From positions 19,949,115 to 20,013,114 of the forward strand of contig OX463865.1 of the NCBI GenBank assembly GCA_949825065.1: 64,000 nucleotides of DNA, written 5' to 3'. Below are positions 30,485 through 42,377 of this stretch, one piece after another; positions within the stretch are counted from its first letter, which is position 1, and the number at the start of each line of letters is the position of its first letter. This DNA comes from Odontocerum albicorne (taxonomy: Eukaryota; Arthropoda; Insecta; Trichoptera; Odontoceridae). Position numbers and translations under genes: made by a program. Under the pieces are notes generated by a model, which ran no database searches, had not been told where the DNA came from, and worked only from the letters and a program-made list of their open reading frames with translations.

Positions 30485-31203
30485 TATATATTATGATGGG
30501 CTCTCAGGTTCCTTACAATGAAAGTGTAATAAAATATAATTTAATAAAGTTATAGAGTTTGGCTGATAACAGTTTACAGTACAACCTAGAAAATTTATTG
30601 CAATGAAATAAAAGTGTAATAAAATATAATTTAATGAAGTTGTACAGTTTTGCTGATAACAGTTTACAGTACAATCTGGAGAATTTATTGCAATTAAATG
30701 AAATGTAATTAATTTAATGAAGTAGTACAGTTTTGCTGATAACAGTTTACAGTATAACCTGGAGAATTTATTGCAATTAAATGAAAGTGTAATAAAATAT
30801 AATTTAATGAAGTTGTACAGTTTTGCTGATAACAGTTTACAGTACAACCTGGAGAATTTATTGCAATTAAATGAAATGTAATTAATTTAATGAAGTAGTA
30901 CAGTTTTGCTGATAACAGTTTACAGTATAACCTGGAGAATTTATTGCAATTAAATGAAAGTGTAATAAAATATAATTTAATGAAGTTGTACAGTTTTGCT
31001 GATAACGGTTTACAGTACAGCCTGGAGAATTTATTGCTATGTAGCAATCTTATCCAACCAACTAGAAAGATATTAAAAGAGCCCTTAAGTGAAAACTTGA
31101 TTGGAAACTTTTTTGAAAACATCTGGGTTACAATATTGATCGAACCCGCAAACCCCAGGTTGCAAGACAGGCATCTTACGAAATAGGCCACTGAGGTCGT
31201 CAT
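30485..31203 (-). mobile_element. SINE family 1 copy with a tandemly expanded 3' tail
   Basis: 31020-31203 is a SINE on the minus strand (A-box region GGCCTATTTCGTAAGATGC; B-box-like GGTTCGATCAAT; core ATTGCTACATAGCAATAAAT). Its tail, normally one copy of CAGGTTGTACTG..GTGTAATACAATAC, is expanded here into about six units (30500-31020) of CTGATAACAGTTTACAGTAC with AACCTGGAGAATTTATTGCA and GAAAGTGTAATAAAATATAA. Two slightly different units alternate as a higher-order repeat. Confidence 0.8.
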
Positions 31204-31790
31204 CTTTGTCAGATCCTATAATTGAGAAGTAACTCTTGTTAAAAATAGTAAGTGAAGTGCCCAAATATCTTCGCTGAAAGGTTGGCAGTGAAATAATTGT
31301 TTGTCTGTTATAATTCAGGGATCAGAACAAGTTTGTGGGTTCATATTCCACTTGCAGAAACATATTTTTATATTTCGAGGCGGTGTTTTAAAATGCAATG
31401 TTCTCTCCATTTTATAAATATATTTGTCTATTAAGAATAAACAACCAAGTCACAAAACTACCTTAGAAACCCCCTACATGTTTCCCTACATTATAGTTAA
31501 CCCTCTGTTTTAAGATACAGGGGAACCTTTTTAACATGTTTATCACAGTATGATAGCTAATTGCTTCTACGTAAGTGGGAAAATATTAGGGGTTTGAAAT
31601 TTAATTAAGATTTTTATCCAAATTTTAAAGATATTGTTAAAATGTATAAAAAATACACTATGAATGCAAAAACATGTACAGTTGATACCATTTCGACTGT
31701 GTTGACAGCACCACTGAAAAACTTTGTCACCATAAGAAGTCATTTATTATCAGCTCCCCCAAGCTGGAAAATAAGCCCCAATGCAACTCA
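31204..31790. other. Unassigned AT-rich sequence
   Basis: No gene or element recognised. Confidence 0.25.
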
Positions 31791-31799
31791 CTCACAATC

Positions 31800-32230
31800 G
31801 CATATTTCTGAAAATGATTGTAATAAGAATTTTCGACACTGAAAATGATTGTAATAAGAATTTTCGACACTGAAAATTATTGTATAGAAAATTTTCGACG
31901 CCGAAAATTATTGCGTAGAAAATTCTGACCGCTGTAAATTATTGTATTGAGAATTTTCGACGTAGAAATTAGTGTTGAGAATTTTCAACGCTAGAAATGG
32001 TGTAGAGGATTTTCGATATAGAAATTGTGACACTGAAAATTATTGTGAGAAAGATTTTCGATGCTAGAATTTAATGTGTAGACTGTTTTTGTCACTGGAA
32101 ATTATTGTGTAGAGAATTTTTGTTATAGAAAATGATTGTATAAAGGATTTTCGACACTAGGACATTATTGTGTGGAGAATTTTCGACGCTGTAAATTATT
32201 GTATAGAATATTTTCGACACCGGAAATAAA
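31800..32230. repeat. Degenerate ~30-bp tandem array (GAAAATTATTGTATAGAGAA)
   Basis: Diverged units of the form TTTTCGACACTGAAAATTAT TGTATAGAGAA, roughly 14 copies. The high divergence indicates an old array. Confidence 0.85.
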
Positions 32231-32669
32231 TAACCTATGCTTTTTCGATTGTCACTTTTGAAATGAGTTATGCTATATTTTTCAATATTTTATCAATTTT
32301 AAGCTAATTGCGATTTAAATAATTTCCCTCTTTTGCAGAAAACAGAAAAGTCAGCAGTTTTTATTGATTATTCCCGTTTTCTCTAAACGTTACCAGCATT
32401 TCTTTTATTTTGTATATACATCATTATGTAGAGAGAAATATGTCAGGTGATTAGTAAACCAACCTTATATTAGATGACCATATAACTCGAGCAGAGCTTA
32501 GATGCCATTTTAACTCGAGCAGAGCTTTAGTCTCTCAGGTCTCCTCCCAGTTTCCCCCATCTCGAAACTTATTAAATATTCATGCACATTGTCTAAAGCA
32601 GTGACCTTTCTGCACATTGTCTAAAGCAGTGGCCTTAAGTACCATAAAATTGATAAAGTAAATAAATAT
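32231..32669. other. Unassigned AT-rich sequence
   Basis: Small local duplications only (ATTTTAACTCGAGCAGAGCT, about 30 bp apart, and GCACATTGTCTAAAGCAGTG twice near 32585 and 32613). Confidence 0.3.
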
Positions 32670-32890
32670 ACTTTGGTTTTTGTCAAAAACAAAATGTTAA
32701 AATGTATAGAGCAGTGTTATTTGTAACTTTTTTCAAAAACAAAATGTTAAAATGTATAGAGCAGTGTTATTTGTAACTTTTTTCAAAAACAAAATGTTAA
32801 AATGTATAGAGCAGTGTTATTTGTAACTTTTTTCAAAAACAAAATGCTAAAATGTATAGAACAGTGTTATTTGTAACTTTTTAATACATA
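32670..32890. repeat. 50-bp tandem repeat, four copies
   Basis: Four almost identical units of TTTTTCAAAAACAAAATGTT AAAATGTATAGAGCAGTGTT ATTTGTAACT. Near identity implies recent expansion. Confidence 0.92.
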
Positions 32891-33334
32891 TTTTTTTAAA
32901 CTGGGTCACAGTAAACTTACAGTAAAGTTTTATATAATATTTGTCTACTTAAAAACACTTTGTAATATATTCTCTATGGTTAAAGCTTCATTATTCCAAA
33001 GATAATGTAAGGACTTTAATTAATTCTTATAGTTTAGAATTATTATATATATTTTACAAATGTTACTTGAGCCAAATGCATTTAATAATTTAATCCTCAT
33101 TTAATTTAGTTTGTAACACGTAAGTCGAATTATTTCAATTTTTAGTTTAGTACCTCAAGAATCTAGTTATATTCAATTTTATCATAGTATTTGTCTTACG
33201 TGGATCGATTTAATTAACTTTTGCTATTTTTATCAAACTTCCCGTATGGATTTTGCTAAATTTTGACTGATGAGACAAAAATATTGATTTGCATTTATTC
33301 ATTCAAATAATACAACTGGTATCGCAGACATATT
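32891..33334. other. AT-rich sequence
   Basis: No features recognised. Confidence 0.25.
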
Positions 33335-33925
33335 GAAGAGCTATTGTATGACTTCATTCAAGGGTTCATGTATTCGATTCCCAATGGAACTTGTGGTCTC
33401 GTCATGTAAAAATAGAGTTCACCTGGTACTTATGCGCGTCAAGTATATGTACGAGTGTTGTTACCACTTCACGTACGGTAGTAGTTTTACCAACATGTGC
33501 AATTGTGTTGTGTCGACTGAACTTATTCGCAAACAGGGGTTATTCAGGGGTTCATGAATTCGATTCCCAATGGGACTTGTGGTCTCGTCTTGTAAAAATA
33601 GAGTTCACCTGGTACTTATTCGCGTCAAGTATATGTACAAGTGTTGTTACCACTTCACGTACGGTAGTAGTTTTACCAACATGTGCAATTGTGTTGTGTC
33701 GACTGAACTTATTCGCAAACAGGGGTTATTCAGGGGTTCATGAATTCGATTCCCAATGGAACTTGTGGTCTCGTCATGTAAAAATAGAGTTCACCTGGTA
33801 CTTATTCGCGTCAAGTATATGTACGAGTGTTGTTACCACTTCACGTACGGTAGTAGTGTTACCAACATATGCAATTGTGTCGTGTCGACCAAACTTATTC
33901 GCAAACCGTGTGCTAACTCAAAGCT
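33335..33925 (+). repeat. ~183-bp tandem array, three copies, SINE-like unit
   Basis: Units run from GGTTCATGAATTCGATTCCC through ATGGAACTTGTGGTCTCGTC to GTGTCGACTGAACTTATTCG and are nearly identical. The GATTCCC..ATGG block resembles the B-box region of SINE family 3 (25869). The open frames are kept because the unit (about 183 bp) is a multiple of three. Confidence 0.88.
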
Positions 33926-33936
33926 TGTATTATACA

Positions 33937-34140
33937 GGGTAGCGCAGAGGAAACGTATGTTTTTAATGGCTAGTATTTTGCAAAAAGGTGGGGGAGACCT
34001 CGCCGCTCCGCTCACGGACAGTTCAGGTAATGCATTTTCAGTGGCCATGGCACCGTGGACCTTGGAGCATCGTGTCTTTGCCGTCGAGCAGTTTTTTTTT
34101 AGAAACTTTGATTCTGTAGTTAGTGTGCAACGTCAGTAAA
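33937..34140 (+). mobile_element. Left end of a Tc1/mariner element (family of the 36895 foldback)
   Basis: TA then CAGGGTAGCGCAGAGGAAAC and TATGTTTTTAATGGCTAGTA, the same terminus as at 36895. It is followed by a transposase start: APWTLEHRVFAVEQFFFRNF DSVVSVQRQ at about 34049-34137, the N-terminal DNA-binding region (W-x-x-E-x-R...V..F). Sequence identity breaks at about 34140 and no right end follows. Confidence 0.75.
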
Positions 34141-35205
34141 ACTGAAGGCTGATTAATGGGTCTGAAGGCACGCTCTTCAGTATATCCTTATCATTAATTT
34201 GGATATCTAAGAAGGTGACATACGAAAGACAAGAAAGTCTATCTACTTCGAAAATCAGCACTTAACCCGTAAAAAATCACGATGTAACATTATCAAGGTG
34301 TTTCAAGTAACTTACGTTTCTCTTCTGTCAAAATTACGTAAATTTTCACACAGGGCGTGGTAAAAAAAGCAGCGAGGTAATATTAAATATTTTTCTTAAT
34401 TTTGCTGTGGCAGACAATACAATGTTTTCAAAAAAAAATTTATAAGAGAAATCGATTATTTAGAAAATAAATAATTCGAATTTTTCGCATTTAATTAATA
34501 CTCGTATAGTCTCTTTTTCTGCTGTTTATTTATAATTAATTTTTTTAACATTAATTCTAAGTCAGTTTTTTTAGAGATATTTTAAAAGTTTACGGCTTAT
34601 AGAGAAAAAGATATTTTAACTTAAAAAACTAACTAATCTGATATGTAACATTTTATTGCAATTAGAAAAATAGTAAAAATGGGAATTATGACTAAAATAT
34701 TAAAAAGCAGCTTTTATGGCAGCGAAATAAAGATAATTTCTCTATTATTAATTGTGTTTTTATTCTACAGTTGCAAGGCCTGGAGGAATAATGATGGAAT
34801 CCATTTTTTTTTCTTATCGCAAAATTTAAAAAAAAACATTCTTTTTCTTTTCTTTTAATAACAATTTATGGCATGAAAATATAATCCTTTTTGCTACGTA
34901 CCGTATTTTTCTCCCGAGAGTTTATTTCTTTCTGGGGAATCACGTCAAGTCATCTCTGCAGGAATAACAATCTTCCCATGACAACCTCAAAATCCTCGCT
35001 GATTCCATCAAATAACTTCTTCCTGTTTTAACAATAACACCCATCAACACGAAAAAAAAATATCTTCAAAGCTCCAGTGAAAATGCCAACCCGTCCCACC
35101 GATAGGCTCCTCCCGCCACTTCTTAATAATCCTGTGAATTGGTGTTGCAAACAGAAAAAAAATCAAAGAATAGAATTTTAGCTTTTTTTTATTGAAATTT
35201 ACACA
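34141..35205. other. AT-rich sequence
   Basis: No gene, repeat or element end recognised across about 1 kb. Confidence 0.3.
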
Positions 35206-35221
35206 AAGCACTCAGCAAAAG

Positions 35222-35754
35222 CATTTAGGCAAAGTTCAATTTATTCAAATATTAACATTTTTCTTTGGTGATTCCTTGTTATATGGTAAGTTATGAAGGA
35301 AAATTGAGGGAAAAAAATCACAACTTTTCCTTATAGTTTAATTTATGTGTAACACCCACGTTACATTGCCAAAATATCAATTTTTATAAAACACAAATAG
35401 TGCTATAAAATGATTCTATAATCCAAAACATGAGCAACATTTACATAGCTGAACTATCAATAAATAAAATGGTTTGAATAAAATTTTCTCTACATGTAGT
35501 GATTAATAAGATATTTAAAGATTATTTACCCCAATTTTCAAAACGCGCCCACGCTGTCCAGACATGTTGACCTAATGTCGTTTGAAAGGTTGTAGTTTTG
35601 TCAATATTTATCACCAGATGATACCACTGCACACAATAGTGCATGTACAGTATTTGATTGTGTTGCCATATTTGAAATTACGTTACAGTTTCTGTTTTTT
35701 TTTTTTATATCCCTAAATTAGTGTAACACCTGTGTTACAATGCCATGATAAGGG
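35222..35754 (-). mobile_element. TTAA MITE, family T1, second copy (one end lost)
   Basis: Inverse copy of 11594-12126 at high similarity over about 530 bp. The right end is intact (CATGATAAGGG followed by TTAA at 35755-35758). At the left, similarity stops at TTAGGCAAAGTTCAATTTAT, so the terminal dozen bases and the TTAA are missing. Confidence 0.8.
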
Positions 35755-35758
35755 TTAA

Positions 35759-36000
35759 GGCAGGTAAGTTCCCCAAACATAAACAAAATTAAAAAGACAT
35801 ATAGAGTAGTCGTAAGAATAAAGATCACTCTTGAAACCGAAGACAAATCAAATCCCACCATAATCACATCAAGAGAGAGCATTTAAACAATTGACATATA
35901 AACACTGATTTGTAGATACAAAAAAGCTATAAAATTTAAAGGAGAATGCTATTCAAATAAAACTTCTATGTTTGACCCTCAAACGCACTGTCTTCCGACC
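35759..36000. other. Unassigned sequence
   Basis: Nothing recognised. Confidence 0.25.
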
Positions 36001-36180
36001 AGGTACAATATCTGGTGTTTAGTAATGTAGCTCCTGCAGAGAACGTGGTCTGGGTTTCCCCGCACTCGCAGAAGGGCGACTCGACTACGCCCAATTTGTA
36101 CATATCATATGCATTACGATCCACTCCACATCTGATCCTAATAAGCCGTACACCACTTTTTCCAAGGTAGAGAAAGCCCA
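36001..36180 (-). pseudogene. Non-LTR element C-terminal (zf-RVT-like) relic
   Basis: The minus strand reads IRCGVDRNAYDMYKLGVVES, then PFCECGETQTTF. This resembles the Cys-rich segment after the RNase H region of R1/Jockey-type elements (xRxxxNxYxxxxGxxxSPxCxCGxxQTxxH). It is short, flanked by stops, and tentative. Confidence 0.5.
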
Positions 36181-36890
36181 GGCAATCCTATCGTCGGGTC
36201 GCCCTAAGATGTCTGTTTTTTACGTCACACTCTGTTCAACGAGACCACAATTTATCTATTTGCTCTAGTCTTTTAGATTGGACGACAGAACAGCAGTGGT
36301 TCCTTAACTTCCGTAATAACAGACAGTGGGTCGATTTGTGACATTCTCTTCAGGACTTAATGAGATTCTCTACACAACTTCAATCAGGAGATGTAATATT
36401 TATTATCATTGGTAGCTGAGATGAAGGTGTATAACTATCTCTGCCACAATGAAATGTCCTTGACACTTGCCCATAAGTACCAACCGAAAATGCAAACGGG
36501 GCGGAGTCCACCCCCGCACCCTGCGCCATAGATATTTCTACAAGACTACAAGCCCTTCAGGTTGTACTCGTACTGTATACAGTAGAAGTGTACAAGTATG
36601 ATTATTTGTGCGGTAAAAAGTTTTATTCCTTCAGGACTACGTATTTAAAAGAAAATCATTAACTAATTGTATTATAAATTTAATTTTACCATTTTTATGT
36701 TTATATTTGCCACTTAAGCTGTATAAATCTTTACTTTTTTAGTATTATTGGGAAAAAAGTACTTACAAATAAAAAAAAATCAAAAAGTAATCATTCATAC
36801 CTATATATCTCATTTTTATTATACAAATTAACAGAAATATCACTTTGAAATCTGTCACAGAGCGTTTTTCCAAATAATGAATAGTCTAGA
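36181..36890. other. Mostly unassigned sequence
   Basis: 36545-36600 resembles a diverged SINE family 1 tail (CAGGTTGTACTCGTACTGTA, TACAGTAGAAGTGTA). The rest is AT-rich with nothing recognised. Confidence 0.3.
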
Positions 36891-36894
36891 ACTA

Positions 36895-37400
36895 CAGGGT
36901 GGCCGCAGAGGAAACGCATGTTTTTTGAATGGCTAGTATTTTGCAAAGAGAGGAAACGCGTGTTTTTCATTTAAGCGTAACATTGTTTATTTTCAAGATA
37001 ATTTTTTGATGAATACAGGTAAATGAAGTAATAATATTGCACCTTTAAATTAATTGTGAAAAATAATGTCAGGCAAGTGAAGTGTTGCCCTTCTTCGACC
37101 ACTGAAAGTTTCTATTCGTCAAGAAATCGAAGTAATACCAGAAGAAATGTTTGTGAGAGTGATGCGTAACTTTCAAGAGAGGCTGCAGATATGTGACCGC
37201 GAAGAAGGGCAACACTTCACTTGGCTGACATTATTTTTCACAATTAATTTAAAGGTGCAATATTATTACTTCATTTATCTGTATTAATCAATTATCTTGA
37301 AAATAAACAATGTTACGCTTAAATGAAAAACATGCGTTTCCTCTCTTTGCAAAATACTAGCCATTCAAAAAACATGGGTTTCCTCTGCGCCACCACCCTG
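36895..37400. mobile_element. 506-bp foldback element from a Tc1/mariner right end
   Basis: TA (36893-36894) CAGGGTGGCCGCAGAGGAAA .. and the complementary right end ..CACCACCCTG TA (37401-37402). The arms of about 215 bp (36895-37110 and 37190-37400) pair nearly throughout, including AATTAATTGTGAAAAATAAT and AGTGTTGCCCTTCTTCG. The 80-bp centre reads on the + strand VSIRQEIEVIPEEMFVRVMR, then NFQERLQICDREEGQH, the C-terminus of a Tc1/mariner-type transposase. It looks like an inverted duplication of the element's 3' end. Confidence 0.82.
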
Positions 37401-37479
37401 TATGATTGAAAGAGATATCTGCTATCGTCTCCTTACTCCTTTATAGCATGTGTAAGAGAAGGGGTATTGCGTATGTTTA

Positions 37480-37712
37480 ACTGATATTTTTATCTCTTTC
37501 CAATATAGCTTACTATTTTTTTATCTCTTTCCATTATAGCTTACTATTTTTTTATCTCTTTCCATTATAGCTTACTATTTTTTTATCTCTTTCCATTATA
37601 GCTTACTATTTTTTTTATCTCTTTCCATTATAGCTTACTATTTTTTTATCTCTTTCCATTATAGCTTACTATTTTTTTATCTCTTTCCATTATAGCTTAC
37701 TATTTTTTTGTT
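37480..37712. repeat. 31-bp tandem repeat, seven copies
   Basis: TTATCTCTTTCCATTATAGC TTACTATTTTT repeated with almost no variation; the first copy has CAATATAG. Recent expansion. Confidence 0.93.
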
Positions 37713-39333
37713 AAACACATTCATCCAGGTCAGTCTACATCCTGATACTTCACGTTCTTTGAAGTCGGTGATCTATTGGTATTGTAACAGGTTATATTAA
37801 GATTCTTAGAGAATCAACCAAACGGCCTCGAGGATACTCAAAGAACGGTTCATTCTGGAGTTGTATTTGCCTCTTACTGTAAAGACCATTGAAAAGGATA
37901 AGTCATATTTTTACTCCTCCTATTTTGGGGTACCGCTCTGTGATGAATTTCAAAATAAGATAATATCTCTGTTAGTTTGTATTTTACTATTATTTTTTTA
38001 TGTTATAAATTTAAGTGAATAAACCCAAAGCGAAGAAATTATTTTCTGTGTGTATTTAAACTTGTGAGTTTCCCTTATTTATAATACATTATTTTTTAAT
38101 CTTAGAAAATGTGGCTTACACTTTTATTCCCCGAGGCCCTTATTTTTTTTAGCATGATTATGTATTTTTTTTTTGAAAGATTATATTTATAAATATTTAT
38201 CCGAAATACAGCGCAACCCCTAAATTACGTTTATAAGGGTCCAACAATTGCAGTGTAAATATAGAGAAAATGTTACTGGAGAGCAATGCAATTTTTATAT
38301 AAATTATAACTTATTTTTATTTAAAAATAAAAATAATAATCACTTTGCGACGAAAATAAATATATATAATTGTTGAAATTACTTTGTGGTTCGAATGTTT
38401 TTTTTTAAGTTACGTTGTCTACAATTTTTGAGTAGATTAATCTAAGTTTCGGACTGAGTGATCATCATCACTCACTTTGTATTCCCGCTCAAAAGTGAGT
38501 GACTCTTGAGTACGGATCGTGGATCGGTCTGAAATATTGAGTTATCGAGACAAAAATCTTAACACACAGTAATTTATGTTATAATCCTTAAAAACTCATT
38601 TTCCAATGATATCTAATTGCAACTGTGAAAATTTGTCTTGAATGGTGATAATTTTATATGAAGTTGAAAACAAAGCTTTTAGTAAACTGTAGAATTTTCA
38701 TAAATATCAAAATAATGGTACTAATTTGGGGTTCACATTGCAGAATGGAGAAATCAATCTAATTAATTGAAGAACTCTATTTTTAGGAAAATCAATTGAA
38801 ACACTAATAATTCTATAATTTTTTTTATTTAATGTGACACCTATTTCACCATACAATGGCCTTATCAAACAGTTTGACAAGGATAATATATAGAACTATC
38901 AAATATTTTCAATTCATGTTAAAATCAAATGTCAAACCATTGACAATTTTGACATAAATCACTCAAGTATTGAAAATTGGAATGAGACCATAGAGAAAAA
39001 AACCTTATGAAATGTAAGTTAGGGGTTACACTTTGCCTAGTATTTATATGTCTGTACGAATTATAAAGATCTTCGCATATTTTATTGTAGTTATATTTAA
39101 CAAGTTGGAAATGGCGTGGCGTGGCTCATTATATAATATTTGAAAGGATTCAAGTGTAAATTAACACTATGTATAGTCAAGTGTTTAGCAATGATCAGGT
39201 TATAATTATAAAAACTTATCGAGTCTAATAATAAATTGAAAATTAAAATTACTTATCAATATTATCAAGTCCTTTTATTTATTTCCATTTCTTCCTGTCT
39301 CTGACGCAGTCACCAACCCATGGAACAAACTGA
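37713..39333. other. AT-rich sequence with a possible diverged T1 relic
   Basis: No gene recognised. 38820-38880 (TGTGACACCTATTTCACCAT, AATGGCCTTATCAA) resembles the right end of TTAA family T1 and may be an old copy. 38461-38478 is a small hairpin (GAGTGATCATCATCACTC). Confidence 0.35.
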
Positions 39334-39336
39334 TTA

Positions 39337-39928
39337 ACCCTTTCCCTTCCTGTGCTAAAAAAAATCCACCCGTTCCGGTGATGTGTATTCAATGCACATC
39401 AATACATATGTAAAAATAAGCTATTTAAAATAGGAAAAATAAGAATATTCAGAGCCAATCGCTTAAATTAATTAAATTTGAAGTCAAAAGTGATAATAAT
39501 TGTAATTTAATTGCTGAAAACATGAATAAAAACATCGGCCGACGTTCACAAAACGGGCGAAGTGACCACCTCGAACAAAAGCCCGCTGGCTACTGAGCGA
39601 GAGAACTGAGATTCTATTTATTGCGTACCCATATACCGAAGTAGAGTGAGACGTGAATAGCGTCGCTTCCTCACCCATAGCGGTTTTTTAGAATGAATAT
39701 ACCTACGTCACACGTTTGATTGTATCGGTGAATTTATTCCCAATTTTCACAAAATATCTCTGATGTGGCCGATAAGTGCTTATTATAATTATTATTGTTT
39801 CATTCAATGCGCAAATGTATTACGAAAGAATACCTAAAATCTGAACCCAGTATTTATAGAGATATTCAAGTTTTTAGAAGCAATGTGTAAGAGTACTAGT
39901 TACACATCACAGGACAGGAAGGGTCAGA
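39337..39928 (+). mobile_element. TTAA-type MITE, family T3
   Basis: Left end TTAA then CCCTTTCCCTTCCTGTG (39333-39353). Right end CACATCACAGGACAGGAAGG GTC (39903-39928), where the outer TTAA is mutated to TCAG. A related right half with intact GGAAGGGTTAA is at 42536-42828. There is no coding capacity; the 64-codon minus-strand frame at 39484-39678 is not supported. Confidence 0.6.
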
Positions 39929-39989
39929 ACGTAAGATATAGTATTCACTTGTCTTCTCCTTCACCACATACTCAATGCTGAGTGTAGTG

Positions 39990-40654
39990 GTCCTCTACTA
40001 TTTCTCCAAATCAGGCGCACCACTGGACCATATTGAATGCAGCGCTTAAAGAGAATCCTATTGATCACCTTCCCTGCACTGTCCTCGTGATCACCAGCTT
40101 CTCCAGACCTTCGTCATTCTTTCTAGCAACACGCTCAAAGTACGTTGGGAATCTTTTTCTGCATGTTGCCAAAAGTCTTTCAGTAATCTCTAATTCTTGA
40201 TGATAAAGACATTAGTACGCTTTGTAGTCCATAGGATACGGAGCATTCGCCTCCAACATCACATCTTGAAGACATCTATCATGTATATTTCTTTCTTTGT
40301 CATTATCCATGTTTCCACTCCATACAGTGCTATGGAGAATACTAACGATTTAACTAGACTGATACTATGAATTATTTAGAACTGTAATTATTAAATAAAT
40401 AATATTTATTATATTGTCTCGTATAATTGCAAAGTGACTTTAATTTGGTGGCACAAATCATCCTTGTTTGGGTGGATTGACTATTTAAAAAAAAAAAAAA
40501 CTACAGGTTTCGGTTCTGACTAAAGACCGGTTAATCCATATCTTTGTCAGACTTATAATAGCTGATTTAGTCATCTTCGAATCTGGTTCACGTCCTCTAT
40601 TCCTCGAAACAAAAACACCGAGGTAGATAAACTCATTGACCTCTTCGTGATCCC
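39990..40654 (-). pseudogene. RTE-like reverse transcriptase relic, split by a hAT-like MITE
   Basis: The minus strand reads RDHEEVNEFIYLGVFVSRNR, then SLTKIWINRSLVRTET (40500-40650) and, after an AT-rich gap, MYGVETWITKKDRKKYMID and RRMLRILWTTKRTNVF (40190-40340). It is typical post-palm RTE sequence with several stops. Its 5' part continues beyond the MITE at about 41175-41240. Confidence 0.7.
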
Positions 40655-41166
40655 TTAGGCTAAGGCCACACCAAAATGCTTTGCTAGGTGCTACGTAAAC
40701 TAATAGACTAGATGACTTCATGCATGGCCACACCAAAGTGCTTCACACATATTCATTTGATATTTGGGAGCGGTTGAGTCAACAAACGATGCCACTCTCA
40801 AAAGAACCAATTTCATTACAACTTACCTTATCTTTATTTACTTCCTGTGCAACTTCATTCCAAAGTGATTTTATTACAGGTACATTTTTGTATAATTTGC
40901 TCGATGGGTTCCACAAAGGTCCCCTTTTATACACAGCTGTTATTAAAACTTTCGCTATCTTGTTAAATCACTTGGTGACACAATAAAATTACCCAACATG
41001 TCTGTTCGCTAGGAGACTCACTAGGTGACTAATCGTCATGTAGCGTGGCGTGAAGCGTGCCCATTGCGATAGTATGCGGTACGTTGGTTTGCTAGGATAT
41101 GTCACCTAACTCGCAGCGTAGCTCTAAGCATCAAACGAGGCTCCTACTTGTGTGGCCAAGGCTTTA
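40655..41166. mobile_element. hAT-like MITE, 512 bp
   Basis: Termini TTAGGCTAAGGCCACACC and, inverted, TAAAGCCTTGGCCACACA, sharing a GGCCACAC core, flanked by an 8-bp duplication with two changes (GTGATCCC at 40647-40654, GTGATTCA at 41167-41174). Eight-bp duplications and such termini are typical of hAT elements. No transposase frame is present; the open frame at 40720-40986 is unsupported. Confidence 0.65.
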
Positions 41167-41426
41167 GTGATTCACTTTTATTAGATTATTCAAGAATTCT
41201 ATTAATGTAGAGTTTGACTTGGTCAAAGAGTACTTTCATGAAGGTATGTATATATGTATGCACGTATAACAGAATATATTACAAAGGAATAAAACAAAAT
41301 AACCGGGTTTTAATTTTATATTAATTTTGGAGTTCCACAAAGTGACGCCAGAGTTATATAACTAAAAAAGAGTAAAAATCCACTATAATATTCCAAAAAA
41401 AACTAATTAATTTTTATTCTATTCTA

Positions 41427-42377
41427 CGAGGCATATCCAGAAAGTAAGTGTACTGAATTTTTGTAGGTTACAATTTTTTTTATTTAAACAAAAAAATTAC
41501 GTGGTTTCCGTAGTGTATATGTAAGCTATTTTTCGACATAGTCGCCATTCCTCTCAATGCAGGTGGTGAAGCGGGGTATCAACTTTTTGATGCCTTCCTC
41601 GAAGTAGTTTCCCGCCAACCCCTCCATCCACTTCTCCACCTCCTCCTTTACCTCCTCGTCGGTTGAAAACCTTTTTCCACCCATGTGCAGCTTCAGGGAG
41701 GTAAACAGATAGTAATCTGAAGGTGCTATGTCAGGGGAATGCGCGGGATGGTTCAGGACATCCCATTTAAACGAGGCGAGCAGTTCCTTCGTGGCGTTGG
41801 CCGTGTGGTCTGGCATTGTCATGCAGCAGGCAGACTACCTTTGTCAGCATGCCTCTCCTCTCGTTCTGAATCGCCCTCCAAAATTTTTTTAGGGTCTCAC
41901 AGTATCTTGCAGAGTTGATGGTCTCCCCTTGAGGCATATATTCAATTAAAATTATGCCTTGACAGTCCCAAAACACGGATGCCATGATTTTCTTGGCTGA
42001 AATTGTGGTTTTGAACTTTTTGGCGGAGGGTGAAGAGGTGTGACGCCACTGTTGAGACTGCCTTTTGGTTTCAGGCGTGTAGTGTGCAACCCAAGTTTCA
42101 TCTCCAGTAACGATGGAGCGGAGAAATTCATCTCCATGGAGTTTGCAGCGCCTCAAAAACTCTTGCCTTTTTAAAAAATTTCGCACTTGGCGGAAGATTG
42201 GGTTGACATTTTTCACAAAACGTGTTGTCGCGTCGACACTTCTCAACGTACTGACCTCGAACCGGTCTCGTTGCGGAGGGGAAGGGTCAGGCTACACGGA
42301 AGTGTAGCCAACATGTCGAAAATAAAATCCATATGGTCGTGAGAGCCTCAGTACACTTATTTTCTGGATACGCCTCA
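41427..42377 (-). mobile_element. mariner element, 951 bp, 5' part deleted
   Basis: 28-bp inverted termini, CGAGGCATATCCAGAAAGTA (left) and, inverted, TGAGGCGTATCCAGAAAATA (right), flanked by TA (41425-41426, 42378-42379). The transposase on the minus strand lacks its N-terminal DNA-binding part. The catalytic region reads SIVTGDETWVAHYTPETKRQ, LLHDNARPH and, after a frameshift at about 41805, SPDIAPSDYYLFTSLKLH. All three catalytic Asp residues (GDE, HDN, PSD) are present. It ends at a stop at 41526. Autonomous relatives are about 1.3 kb. Confidence 0.9.

Noticed and set aside
33391..33942. 183-codon open frame
   Set aside because: Three copies of a ~183-bp repeat whose length is a multiple of three; no domain, no start context.
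37480..37712. Possible CRISPR array (31-bp regular repeats)
   Set aside because: Repeats are directly contiguous with no spacers and the context is eukaryotic; it is a minisatellite.
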